The position numbers and the translations under genes were made by a program. A DNA stretch of 64,000 bases, taken from Paracoccus onubensis (GTDB lineage: Bacteria; Pseudomonadota; Alphaproteobacteria; Rhodobacterales; Rhodobacteraceae). Each line of letters begins with the position of its first letter. The first letter of the stretch is position 1. The DNA lies in the NCBI RefSeq assembly GCF_003591515.1, contig NZ_QZCG01000004.1:186001-250000 (forward strand), read 5' to 3'. Positions 56,670 to 64,000 of the stretch are shown here, in pieces. The notes below the pieces were generated by a model. That model did not search any database. It saw only the letters and a list, made by a program, of their open reading frames with translations, and was not told the DNA's origin.

Positions 56670-58417
56670 TCGGATCGGCGCAACTCTACGGCACCGAACA
56701 GCCGCCCGACGATTACGAAACCATTACATATGGCGGCGTCAGTCTGGGCTTCCAGTCGGGGGCTTTCAGACACATCCGCGTCAATGGCGTCGAGGCGATA
56801 CGTAGCGTCGCTTTTCTGGTCCGCGACCGGGACTGGGGGACGATCCAACCGGAACTGGGTGAAATCATCCAGACGCGCGGAGACGATCTGCGCCTGACCC
56901 AACCGATGCGCTTTCGTAATGGGACATCGCAACTGGTCATCACCGTAACCGCCCGCATTACGAGCACGGGTCTGACCGTGACCGCCGAAGGCGAAGCCAA
57001 GGGTGATTTCGAGACCAATCGCGCGGGCTTTACGCTTCTGCATCCCATCGATGGCGTCGCAGGCGCTCCGGCAATCGTGACCCATTCGGATGGCAGGCAG
57101 GAGGCGGGCAATTTTCCGCTGCTGATCGAGCCCTGGCAGCCCTTCATGGATATCGCCGCGTTAGAGCATCGGGCGAACGGGCTGGCGGTCAGATGCGCAT
57201 TTTCCGGCGATATCTTCGAGATGGAGGATCAGCGGCAATGGGGCGATGCCTCTTTCAAGACCTATAACCGCCCGCTGGCCCTGCCCTGGCCCTATCTGCT
57301 GAAAGACGGTGAAAAGCTGCGGCAAACGGTGGACATCCGTTGGCACAAGACTGGTTTCGCGAAACCTGCCGAGTGGCCCGCTTTGCCCGCCGGACCGCAC
57401 TTTCCCCGGATGGCGCTGGCGCTTTCTGCCGGTGACGCCCTGCTGAAGGGTCAGGTAATCGCGGCTGTCGAGTCCGTCGGTCCGCAGGCATTGTTATGTC
57501 ATGTCGATGCGGCAGCGGGTCAGGTCGCCCCGCAATTTGCGGCTTTCGCGGCGCTGCAGTCGGAATTGCCCGACCTGTCCTTTGATCTTGAACTGATCTG
57601 CCGGTTCGGCGGTGCGGAAACACCGGAAACCGAACTGACGGATCATGGCCGCGCCATGTCACAATCCGGTTTCACGCCGGCGTCAGTCTTTGTCTGTCCC
57701 TCGGTCGACCGGCAATCGACGCCGCCGGGATCTGAATGGCCGGAATGCCCGCCACTGGCAGAAATCCACGCGGCCGCCGCTCGTGCCTTTCCCGAACTCG
57801 CGCGTGGCGGAGGCATGGCAAGCTTCTTTCCCGAGTTGAACCGTAAAAGGCCTCCGGTCGAGTTACTTGATTTCATCATGCATGGCCTTTGCCCCATCGT
57901 TCACGCGGCGGATGATCTGTCGGTCATGGAAACGCTGGAAGCCGTTCCTCATATCGCGGCCTCTGCCCGGGCAATCGCGGCAGGCCAGGAATACCGTATC
58001 GGTCCGGCGACGATCGCCATGCGTCAGAACCCCTATGGCTCACGCACGATCCCGAATCCCGGTCATGCCCGGATCTGCATGACGGATGACGATCCACGCC
58101 ATCGCGGCGCATTCGGGGCAGCCTATGCATTGGGGCTGGCCACCGCGCTTGCACCTCATGACATCGCGGTCTGGACCCCGGCGGCGGTACTGGGAGCACG
58201 CGGCATATCCGGGTCATGGCCTATCGTGAGGGTGCTGAGACAGCTTGCCGCTTTGACGGGAAAACCCGTCAGATCCGCCCGGATCAGGAATGGCGTGGCC
58301 ACACTGGAAGTCGGGGACCACCAGCTTCGCGCCAATCTGACGGCGCATGAAAATGACGGGCTTGACGCCTTCGGCTGGGAAGCTGCGGGAATTGTGAAGC
58401 AGCGCGAAGGCGGCTAA
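56666..58417 (+). CDS. apnL: Probable D-apionate lactonase
   Basis: A 583-aa protein whose size and position fit ApnL, the lactonase that opens apionolactone to D-apionate. I recognise no common hydrolase triad. Notable parts are TYGGVSLGFQSGAFRHIRVNGVEAI, GFTLLHPIDGVAGAPA, the Asp/Glu/His-rich middle and RQNPYGSRTIPNPGHARIC with PRHRGAFGAAYALG. ATGA overlap with apdH suggests equal amounts of the two proteins. No signal peptide; cytoplasmic. Function is inferred from context and family length. Confidence 0.75.
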   Translation: MIGSAQLYGTEQPPDDYETITYGGVSLGFQSGAFRHIRVNGVEAIRSVAFLVRDRDWGTIQPELGEIIQTRGDDLRLTQPMRFRNGTSQLVITVTARITSTGLTVTAEGEAKGDFETNRAGFTLLHPIDGVAGAPAIVTHSDGRQEAGNFPLLIEPWQPFMDIAALEHRANGLAVRCAFSGDIFEMEDQRQWGDASFKTYNRPLALPWPYLLKDGEKLRQTVDIRWHKTGFAKPAEWPALPAGPHFPRMALALSAGDALLKGQVIAAVESVGPQALLCHVDAAAGQVAPQFAAFAALQSELPDLSFDLELICRFGGAETPETELTDHGRAMSQSGFTPASVFVCPSVDRQSTPPGSEWPECPPLAEIHAAAARAFPELARGGGMASFFPELNRKRPPVELLDFIMHGLCPIVHAADDLSVMETLEAVPHIAASARAIAAGQEYRIGPATIAMRQNPYGSRTIPNPGHARICMTDDDPRHRGAFGAAYALGLATALAPHDIAVWTPAAVLGARGISGSWPIVRVLRQLAALTGKPVRSARIRNGVATLEVGDHQLRANLTAHENDGLDAFGWEAAGIVKQREGG

Positions 58418-58449
58418 CCTGTCGCAAGCGGAATGGCAGGAGGAAAGCG

Positions 58450-59169
58450 ATGACAAGGACAGCGCCCAACGACGACAAGATTGTCCGGCGAAAGCTGTCC
58501 GATCAGGTGCTTGAGCGCCTGCATGACATGATCCGCAGCCACGAGTTGAAACCGGGCGATTTCATGCCGTCCGAGCGCGCCCTGATGGACCGTTTCGGGG
58601 TGGGACGGCCTGCGGTGCGCGAAGCCTTGCAGTCATTGCATAACAGCGGGCTGATCACCATCAATCACGGCGAAAGATCCCGCGTGAACGAGATCAATCC
58701 CGCTACGGTCCTGCATCAGTCGGATGAGCTTGCCCGGCTGGTGCTGAGCTCGGCACCCGGCAATCTGGATCATCTCAAACATGCGCGGCAGATGTTCGAA
58801 CTGGGCATGGTGCGCGTCGCGGTCGAAAAGGCGACGGCGGCCGACATCGCCAGTCTCCGGGAACTGGTCGAGCGGCAGCGGGGCGAGCTGGGCAATCCCA
58901 CGGCCTTCATCTCGATCGACATGGCCTTTCACCGCAAGCTTGCCTCGCTTTGCGACAACCCGATCATCCTTTCCGTTTCGGATGCGATGCTGGGCTGGTT
59001 GTTCGAATATCACGTCAGCCTGCTGCATCGCTCGGACAGCGAAGAGATCACCCTGCTGGAACATGCCAAGATCGTCGATCACATCGAGGCCCGCGATCTC
59101 GACGCCGCTATTAACGAGATGCGCCGCCATCTGGAACGCGCCCGGGTGGCATTCGAGCCGCATGAATGA
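58450..59169 (+). CDS. GntR-family regulator (FadR subfamily)
   Basis: A 239-aa regulator with an N-terminal winged helix (LSDQVLERLHDMIRSHELKPG, SERALMDRFGVGRPAVREALQ) and a C-terminal FCD ligand domain (SIDMAFHRKLASLCDNPII, EHAKIVDHIEARDLDAAINEM) with His residues positioned as metal ligands. It lies inside the apiose cluster and is the likely binder of the shared CTYATYATACCWGTT sites. Effector is presumably an apiose pathway intermediate. Confidence 0.9.
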   Translation: MTRTAPNDDKIVRRKLSDQVLERLHDMIRSHELKPGDFMPSERALMDRFGVGRPAVREALQSLHNSGLITINHGERSRVNEINPATVLHQSDELARLVLSSAPGNLDHLKHARQMFELGMVRVAVEKATAADIASLRELVERQRGELGNPTAFISIDMAFHRKLASLCDNPIILSVSDAMLGWLFEYHVSLLHRSDSEEITLLEHAKIVDHIEARDLDAAINEMRRHLERARVAFEPHE

Positions 59170-59237
59170 CGGCTTGCTCTCAAGTTCTGACAGCTCTCAT
59201 GGCGGCAAGGTCAGGTCAGCAGACTTCCGGCAGAGAA

Positions 59238-60599
59238 TTATCTTTCCCCTCCCCCATCGCGGATCCAGCCGAAATAATCCTCTGATCCCATTTGGCCGCC
59301 TTTCAATGCGATCTCGAGCCCGTCATGCGGACCATCGCCATAGGCCGTGCAAAGCGCCGCGCCCGGTATGGTCGGCGCCTTGGCCACCAATGCCGACAGC
59401 CGCAGTTGCCGCATCCCATGCCCCGAGGTATCGCCGCCAGAAATGACCGCGCGACGAATGCCCGTCCTTTGCAGAACCGCATCGAGGATGCGCCCCAATG
59501 CCTCGCCAATCCGGCGGTTGGCGGTCTCGGGATCAATCCCTCCCCGGATCAATGCCGCGCGAAATCGCTCTATTTCAGGCCCATCATGCCCCGACGCCGA
59601 ATGAACCAATGGGCTGGCGCCGTGTTCGGCTGCCTCAACGGCGGCTTCGATCAGCCGCGCCTCTTCGGCCGCAAGCAGATGAGGATCCGCACATGCGGCA
59701 GAGGCGTCGAAAGCCAGAAGTGTAAAACCATGCCGGCCGGCCCAGTTCAGTTGACGCGCCGTGACGGGCGAGACAGAACCGGAAACGGCAACGATCCGAT
59801 CCGCGCGACCCGCACCCTGTGCCTTGGGCGGCGGCGGCAGCATTCCGCATTCCTGCCAGTGCCGCACAAGCGCGTATTCGACGCCCTGGCTGCCCGCGAC
59901 GAAGCTTAGCATATCGCGGTTTTCCCAGATCAGCTTGCCCGCTGCCAATTCGGACACGACGTCCATATTGTCCAGCGACAGGATCCGGGCGCCTTCTTTG
60001 ACAAGGCGTATCAGACAGGTTTGCGGATCGCCATTCAGTGCTTCAAGATCGATCAGCCCGCCCCGCAGATCGGTCTGGGCCGAAAGATGCTGCAACAGAT
60101 CCGCTTCCGCCATTGGCGTAACCGGATGATGTGCCATGACCGGGTGACGGTCCAGCCGGTGAACAGCGTCCAGCGTGGCTGCGAACAGGTTCCCGAAAGC
60201 CTGATAGCGGCGTATCGCGGGCGCGGCGGTCAGTAATGGCACCGCAGCCGCCTGCCGGATGCCAAGTCCGATTTCGATCGCCTTCCCGATCGAGCCGGTC
60301 TCCGGCGCTGAATCGAGGGTCGAGCAGATCTTGTAATGCAGGATCGGCGCTCCCAGCCCATGCAGGAAACGCAGCGGCGCGGGAAGATTTGCCTCCATCC
60401 AGCCGGGGCCGTGACTGCGGGCCGTCGAGGCGATACCGATCCCACGGCAATCCGCAAATCGCGCCAGCGTCCCCGATGACGGAATATCCGTGAACAGGAC
60501 CGAAGGCAGCCCCGCGAAGGCCAGAACCTCCATCACCGCCGCCGAACCGGTGAAATCGTCACCAAACCACGTCACCCAAGGCGCTTGCGAGCCGGTCAT
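59238..60599 (-). CDS. oiaK: DUF1537-type four-carbon acid sugar kinase, probable 3-oxo-isoapionate kinase
   Basis: A 453-aa kinase of the four-carbon acid sugar kinase (DUF1537/OtnK) family. N-terminal FGDDFTGSAAVMEVLAFAG, the GGDTSGHGMRQL substrate block near the C-terminus and GSVSPVTARQL are present. In apiose catabolism OiaK phosphorylates 3-oxo-isoapionate to its 4-phosphate, the substrate of the Rubisco-like protein. Start ATG 60599 follows GGAAGGAGACAGG. Divergent from apnO; convergent with the GntR gene. Confidence 0.82.
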   Translation of the reverse strand: MTGSQAPWVTWFGDDFTGSAAVMEVLAFAGLPSVLFTDIPSSGTLARFADCRGIGIASTARSHGPGWMEANLPAPLRFLHGLGAPILHYKICSTLDSAPETGSIGKAIEIGLGIRQAAAVPLLTAAPAIRRYQAFGNLFAATLDAVHRLDRHPVMAHHPVTPMAEADLLQHLSAQTDLRGGLIDLEALNGDPQTCLIRLVKEGARILSLDNMDVVSELAAGKLIWENRDMLSFVAGSQGVEYALVRHWQECGMLPPPPKAQGAGRADRIVAVSGSVSPVTARQLNWAGRHGFTLLAFDASAACADPHLLAAEEARLIEAAVEAAEHGASPLVHSASGHDGPEIERFRAALIRGGIDPETANRRIGEALGRILDAVLQRTGIRRAVISGGDTSGHGMRQLRLSALVAKAPTIPGAALCTAYGDGPHDGLEIALKGGQMGSEDYFGWIRDGGGER

Positions 60600-60622
60600 C
60601 CTGTCTCCTTCCCTCGAAGCCC

Positions 60623-60651
60623 TTGACATATTCATATCATTATCATCTTAT
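60623..60651 (+). promoter_or_regulatory. Sigma-70-type promoter of apnO
   Basis: TTGACA (60623-60628), 17 bp, TCTTAT (60646-60651). The -10 is partly covered by the operator-like sequence at 60647-60661. The apnO start is 47 bp downstream of the -10. Confidence 0.55.
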
Positions 60652-60661
60652 CATACCAGTT
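60647..60661. promoter_or_regulatory. Candidate apiose-regulon operator, site 2 (overlaps -10 of apnO)
   Basis: CTTATCATACCAGTT, the counterpart of the sequence at 51232-51246 (12 of 15 identical; combined CTYATYATACCWGTT). It overlaps the -10 box of apnO and lies 48 bp before the divergent kinase start. Two matching sites in the two divergent gaps of one cluster, both on -10 boxes, suggest one repressor. Confidence 0.6.
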
Positions 60662-60697
60662 AAGCAAGCGGCTATTTCCCGAAAGGATCGAGATCAG

Positions 60698-61528
60698 ATG
60701 ACAAATATCGCGTTGTTCGGAGCGGGTGGCAAAATGGGCCTGCGCCTTTCCGCCAATCTGGCGAAAACCGGTTTTCAGGTTCGCCATGTCGAGCCAAGCG
60801 AAAATGGCCGCTCCCGGCTGAAGGACGCACTGGGATTTGACTGCATCGATCAGGATCAGGCGCTTGATGGGGCCGATGTGGTGATCCTTGCGGTGCCGGA
60901 CACGGTAATTGGCAAGGTCGCTTCCACGGTCGTCCCGGCAGTCGCGCCCGGCACCATGATCGTCATTCTCGATGCTGCGGCCCCTTTCGCGGGGCATTTG
61001 CCGGAACGTGACGATATCACCTATTTCGTCACCCATCCCTGCCACCCGCCGATCTTCAACGACGAAACCACCGCAGAGGGCCGCCGCGACCATTTCGGCG
61101 GAATCGCGGCAAAACAAGGCGTCGTAAACGCATTGATGCAGGGTCCGCGTGAGCATTACGAACTGGGCGAGCGGATCGCCCGCGCCATCTATGCCCCCGT
61201 TGCCCGGACATATGAAGTCACCGTCAAACAGATGGCGATGCTGGAGCCGGGCCTGTCCGAGACCGTTTGCGCCTCGCTTCTCAGCGTGATGCGGGAAGCA
61301 ATGGATGAATGTGTCCGCCGCAGCGGCGTCAGCAAGGAATGCGCGCGGGATTTCCTGCTTGGACATATGAACATCCTGGGCGCCGTGATCTTCGAAGAGC
61401 GCGAGGGCGCCTTTTCCGACGCCTGCAACAAGGCCATCGAATTCGGTAAGCCGGTACTGATGCGCGACGACTGGAAACGGGTCTTCGAATGGGACGAAAT
61501 CGCCGACAGCATCCGGCGGATCACCTGA
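60698..61528 (+). CDS. apnO: Probable D-apionate oxidoisomerase
   Basis: A 276-aa NAD-dependent protein with an N-terminal Rossmann motif IALFGAGGKMGLRLSANLAK and an all-helical C-terminal domain (RSGVSKECARDFLLGHMNIL, YFVTHPCHPPIF). In apiose catabolism ApnO oxidises and isomerises D-apionate to 3-oxo-isoapionate. Start at ATG 60698 follows AAAGGATCGAG; the frame extends to 60623 across the promoter. Divergent from oiaK; together they supply the two steps before the Rubisco-like protein. Confidence 0.8.
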   Translation: MTNIALFGAGGKMGLRLSANLAKTGFQVRHVEPSENGRSRLKDALGFDCIDQDQALDGADVVILAVPDTVIGKVASTVVPAVAPGTMIVILDAAAPFAGHLPERDDITYFVTHPCHPPIFNDETTAEGRRDHFGGIAAKQGVVNALMQGPREHYELGERIARAIYAPVARTYEVTVKQMAMLEPGLSETVCASLLSVMREAMDECVRRSGVSKECARDFLLGHMNILGAVIFEEREGAFSDACNKAIEFGKPVLMRDDWKRVFEWDEIADSIRRIT

Positions 61529-61631
61529 CAGGGCTTGGTTGCGCAGCCCACTATGTAGGAAAATACCGGACTGTCACGTTTAAAGACTGGTCCATTCGAA
61601 ACCACGCCCACGACGAAGCTGGATAAATTCT

Positions 61632-61659
61632 AAAAAAAGGCCGGGCAGATTGCCCGGCC
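61632..61659 (-). terminator. Terminator of dctM
   Basis: Minus strand: GGCCGGGCA, loop ATC, TGCCCGGCC followed by seven T's (61638-61632). Perfect 9-bp stem. It ends the leftward TRAP transporter operon; it also faces the end of apnO. Confidence 0.9.
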
Positions 61660-61694
61660 TCTCTGTCGATATCTCGTGTCAAACCCAAGACGCT

Positions 61695-63566
61695 TCAGTT
61701 TCCGCCAAGCCCCGGCGGCGGGCCGTCCAGACTCAATCCGCCACCCGGATCACCGGCGGGCTGCTCCTCGGCAGCGTCCGGTTCCGGCCCGTCAACTGCC
61801 GATGCGCCGAAATCCGGAGGGCCGTCCAGCGCGCCCGAACCGCCGGAATCACCCGGGGCCGCCTCTGCTGGCGCGTCACCGCCGGGCTGACCGTAGGGAG
61901 AACCACCCAGCCCTCCAAGCTCACCAAAGCCGCTTCCACTACCAAGACTCATTCCGCCGGAGGGAACCTCATAGGTGATACTCGCAGGATCGATCGGCGC
62001 GCCTTTGTAATGCATCACCAGTTGCGGGAAGCTGATCACAATTGCGATCATCAGGATCTGGATGCCAACGAAGGGCACCGCGCCCCAATAGATCTGGCTG
62101 GTCTTGACCGGCGCAATCGAGCGCCCGGTGATCCTGTCGATATAGGATTCCCGCGGCGCAACAGAACGCAGGTAGAAAAGCGCAAACCCGAACGGAGGAT
62201 GCATGAAACTGGTCTGCATGTTCACACCCAGGATCACCCCGAACCAGATCAGATCGATGCCAAGACTTTCCGCCGCCGGCGCAAGCAACGGCACGATGAT
62301 GAAAGCCAGTTCGAAGAAATCGAGGAAGAAGGCAAGGAAGAACACCAATAGCGAGACGGCGATCAGGAAGCCGTATTCACCCCCCGGCAACGAGGTCAGC
62401 AGATGCTCGACCCACAAATGGCCATTCACACCGTAGAAGGTAAGCGAAAACACCCTTGCTCCGATCAGGATGAACATCACAAAGGCCGAGAGCCGGGTTG
62501 TCGCGGAAAGCGCCTGACTGATTACCTGAAGGTTCAGCCGTCCCTTGCCTGCCGCAAGCACCAGCGCCCCGACCGCGCCCATGGCGCCGCCCTCGGTCGG
62601 GGTGGCGATACCCAAGAAGATCGTGCCAAGCACAAGAAAGATCAGTGCCAGCGGCGGGATCAGCACGATGACCACCTGCTGAGCCAGACGCGACATCACG
62701 CCGATTTTCAGCATCCTGTCCAGCACCGCGACAAGATAGATGGCGATCACTGCCACCGCGGCCGCCAGAATATCGGCGTTGTTCCCATGAGTCGGGTAAA
62801 GCCATTTCAGCACCAGGTAGAAAATCGCCACGCCCGCCGCCAGCGCAACGAAAAGAGAAGTTACCCCCGAACCCAATGTTCTTGCCTCTATCGGCAATGC
62901 GGGCAGAGATTTCGGCCGGATGATCGACATCACGAAGATATAGAGCAGATAGATCCCGGTCAGCACCAGCCCGGGAATCAGCGCCCCCTTATACATATCC
63001 CCAACCGAGCGGCCCAGCTGATCGGCCAGCACGATCAGCACGAGGCTGGGCGGAATGATCTGCGCCAAAGTACCCGAAGCCGCGATAGTGCCGGTCGCGA
63101 GCCGGCGATCATAGCCGTAGCGCAGCATGATCGGCAGGGAAATCAGCCCCATAGCGATGACCGATGCCGCTACGACGCCGGTCGTCGCGGCGAGAAGCGC
63201 ACCGACGATGACCACCGCATATGCCAGCCCGCCCCGGATTGGCCCGAAAAGCTGGCCGATCGTATCAAGCAAATCTTCGGCCATGCCGGATTTCTCAAGC
63301 ACGATCCCCATAAAGGTGAAGAATGGCACCGCCAATAACGTCTCATTCGAGACCACCCCGTTGAAGAACCGGTCTGGCAAGGCGCGGAGAAGCGGCCAGT
63401 CCAGATAGATATTGCCTCCGGACAGTGGTGCGAGTTCTACCCCGATGATGAAGAACAACAGGCCGTTCGCGGCCAGCGAAAACGCCACCGGATATCCCAG
63501 CAGCAGGAAGATGATCAGCGAAACGAACATGATCGGCGCCATGTTCTGGGCGATGAGTTCCATCAT
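61695..63566 (-). CDS. dctM: TRAP transporter large permease (DctM) with Gly/Pro-rich tail
   Basis: A 623-aa membrane protein, the ion-coupled transport subunit of a TRAP importer for organic acids. About 12 hydrophobic helices: FIIGVELAPLSGG, FTFMGIVLEKSGMAEDLLD, GALLAATTGVVAASVIAMGL, IATPTEGGAMGAVGAL and GVNMQTSFMHPPFGFALFYL. After about residue 535 comes a roughly 90-residue tail rich in Gly, Pro, Asp and Ala with LGSGSGFGELGGLGG and GPPDFG repeats, presumably disordered. ATGA overlap with dctQ. The binding protein dctP lies outside the window. Confidence 0.93.
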   Translation of the reverse strand: MMELIAQNMAPIMFVSLIIFLLLGYPVAFSLAANGLLFFIIGVELAPLSGGNIYLDWPLLRALPDRFFNGVVSNETLLAVPFFTFMGIVLEKSGMAEDLLDTIGQLFGPIRGGLAYAVVIVGALLAATTGVVAASVIAMGLISLPIMLRYGYDRRLATGTIAASGTLAQIIPPSLVLIVLADQLGRSVGDMYKGALIPGLVLTGIYLLYIFVMSIIRPKSLPALPIEARTLGSGVTSLFVALAAGVAIFYLVLKWLYPTHGNNADILAAAVAVIAIYLVAVLDRMLKIGVMSRLAQQVVIVLIPPLALIFLVLGTIFLGIATPTEGGAMGAVGALVLAAGKGRLNLQVISQALSATTRLSAFVMFILIGARVFSLTFYGVNGHLWVEHLLTSLPGGEYGFLIAVSLLVFFLAFFLDFFELAFIIVPLLAPAAESLGIDLIWFGVILGVNMQTSFMHPPFGFALFYLRSVAPRESYIDRITGRSIAPVKTSQIYWGAVPFVGIQILMIAIVISFPQLVMHYKGAPIDPASITYEVPSGGMSLGSGSGFGELGGLGGSPYGQPGGDAPAEAAPGDSGGSGALDGPPDFGASAVDGPEPDAAEEQPAGDPGGGLSLDGPPPGLGGN

Positions 63567-64000
63567 TTGCGTGTCTCCTCGCCCGATTTGCTGGTCACGT
63601 CGTCCTTCTTGTCGGCTTCGGGACCCAGCCCCGCCTGCGCCAGCAGTTCCGGATCCACATCCAGCGGCACCTGATGCCCGGTGGGCATGTGATCATCCTT
63701 GATCAATCCACGCATCACCGCGATTTTCTTGATGATTTCGGATATCCCCTGGAAGAACAGCAGCACGAATCCCGCGACAAGCATCGCTTTTGCCGGCCAG
63801 CGAACCAGACCGCCCGCATTCATCGACATCTCGTGCCGATCATAACTGATAATCAGCCACGGCCATGCCAGCCAAAGCGTGAGAATCACCAGCGGCATCA
63901 GGAAGAACACATGCCCGATCAGATCGATCCAGTGCTGGGTGCGCCGCGAGCGGCCTCCATACAGGATATCGATGCGGATATGCTCGTTCTCCATCAGGGT
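63563..64000 (-). CDS. dctQ: TRAP transporter small permease (DctQ), C-terminal part
   Basis: Partial: the frame enters from the right edge (reading TLMENEHIRIDILYGGRSRR) and ends at 63563. The MENEHIRIDILY segment is internal in DctQ proteins, so the Met at 63994 is not the start. Hydrophobic helices FFLMPLVILTLWLAWPWLII and AMLVAGFVLLFFQ follow; the tail is charged. It joins dctM by a 4-nt ATGA overlap. Confidence 0.9.
   Translation of the reverse strand, partial: TLMENEHIRIDILYGGRSRRTQHWIDLIGHVFFLMPLVILTLWLAWPWLIISYDRHEMSMNAGGLVRWPAKAMLVAGFVLLFFQGISEIIKKIAVMRGLIKDDHMPTGHQVPLDVDPELLAQAGLGPEADKKDDVTSKSGEETRK

Overview
The window comes from an alphaproteobacterium, most likely a member of the Rhodobacterales (Paracoccus/Rhodobacter-type). 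Reasons: divergent ecm/ccr genes of the ethylmalonyl-CoA pathway, the hisD-UPF0262-phosphatase operon, DUF2794 and DUF1127 proteins, thyX, a TRAP transporter with a Gly/Pro-rich DctM tail, and a dispersed CTTCTTCTTTG..CAAATACCT repeat that I associate with this group. Base composition looks moderately GC-rich. I saw no rRNA, tRNA, CRISPR array, transposase, phage gene or replication origin.

Layout. 1-6.3 kb: ecm (cut by the window edge) and ccr, a possible 42-aa ORF coupled to a DUF2794 gene, thyX, a glyoxalase-like gene, a MarR-type regulator, sdhE and an aspartate aminotransferase. 6.4-18.9 kb: an accessory catabolic island. A SorC regulator fused to DhaK, two dhaL genes and a second dhaK are read leftward. 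A divergent Lsr/RhaS-like sugar ABC transporter (two permeases, binding protein, double ATPase), an amidase and an aldehyde dehydrogenase are read rightward. Its substrate is not evident; a triose, tetrulose or related keto sugar fits the two ATP-dependent Dha-type kinases. 18.9-49.8 kb: mostly core genes: ugd, aroQ, ycaQ-like, clpB (with a clear heat-shock promoter), pyrF, hfq-hflX, trkA-trkH, adenine deaminase, a LysR/DUF1127 pair, hisD-UPF0262-phosphatase, an OmpA-like lipoprotein, an aldehyde dehydrogenase, a 1-Cys peroxiredoxin, three glycosyltransferases, rpsO-pnp, zapE, a nucleosidase, an ABC exporter and zinT with a Zur-like box.

49.9-61.5 kb is the most striking part: a compact set matching oxidative D-apiose catabolism. 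It has a Rubisco-like protein (OiaX/OiaT type), a ribose-type ABC importer with a DUF2291 lipoprotein, a Gfo/Idh/MocA dehydrogenase (ApdH), a large lactonase candidate (ApnL), a FadR-type GntR regulator, a DUF1537 kinase (OiaK) and an oxidoisomerase (ApnO). Two divergent intergenic regions share a 15-bp sequence overlapping the likely -10 boxes, a good candidate operator for the local GntR protein. The inferred flow is D-apiose -> apionolactone -> apionate -> 3-oxo-isoapionate -> its 4-phosphate -> Rubisco-like protein. Downstream erythrulose-phosphate isomerases are not in the window.

The window ends in a TRAP transporter: dctM complete and dctQ cut by the right edge.
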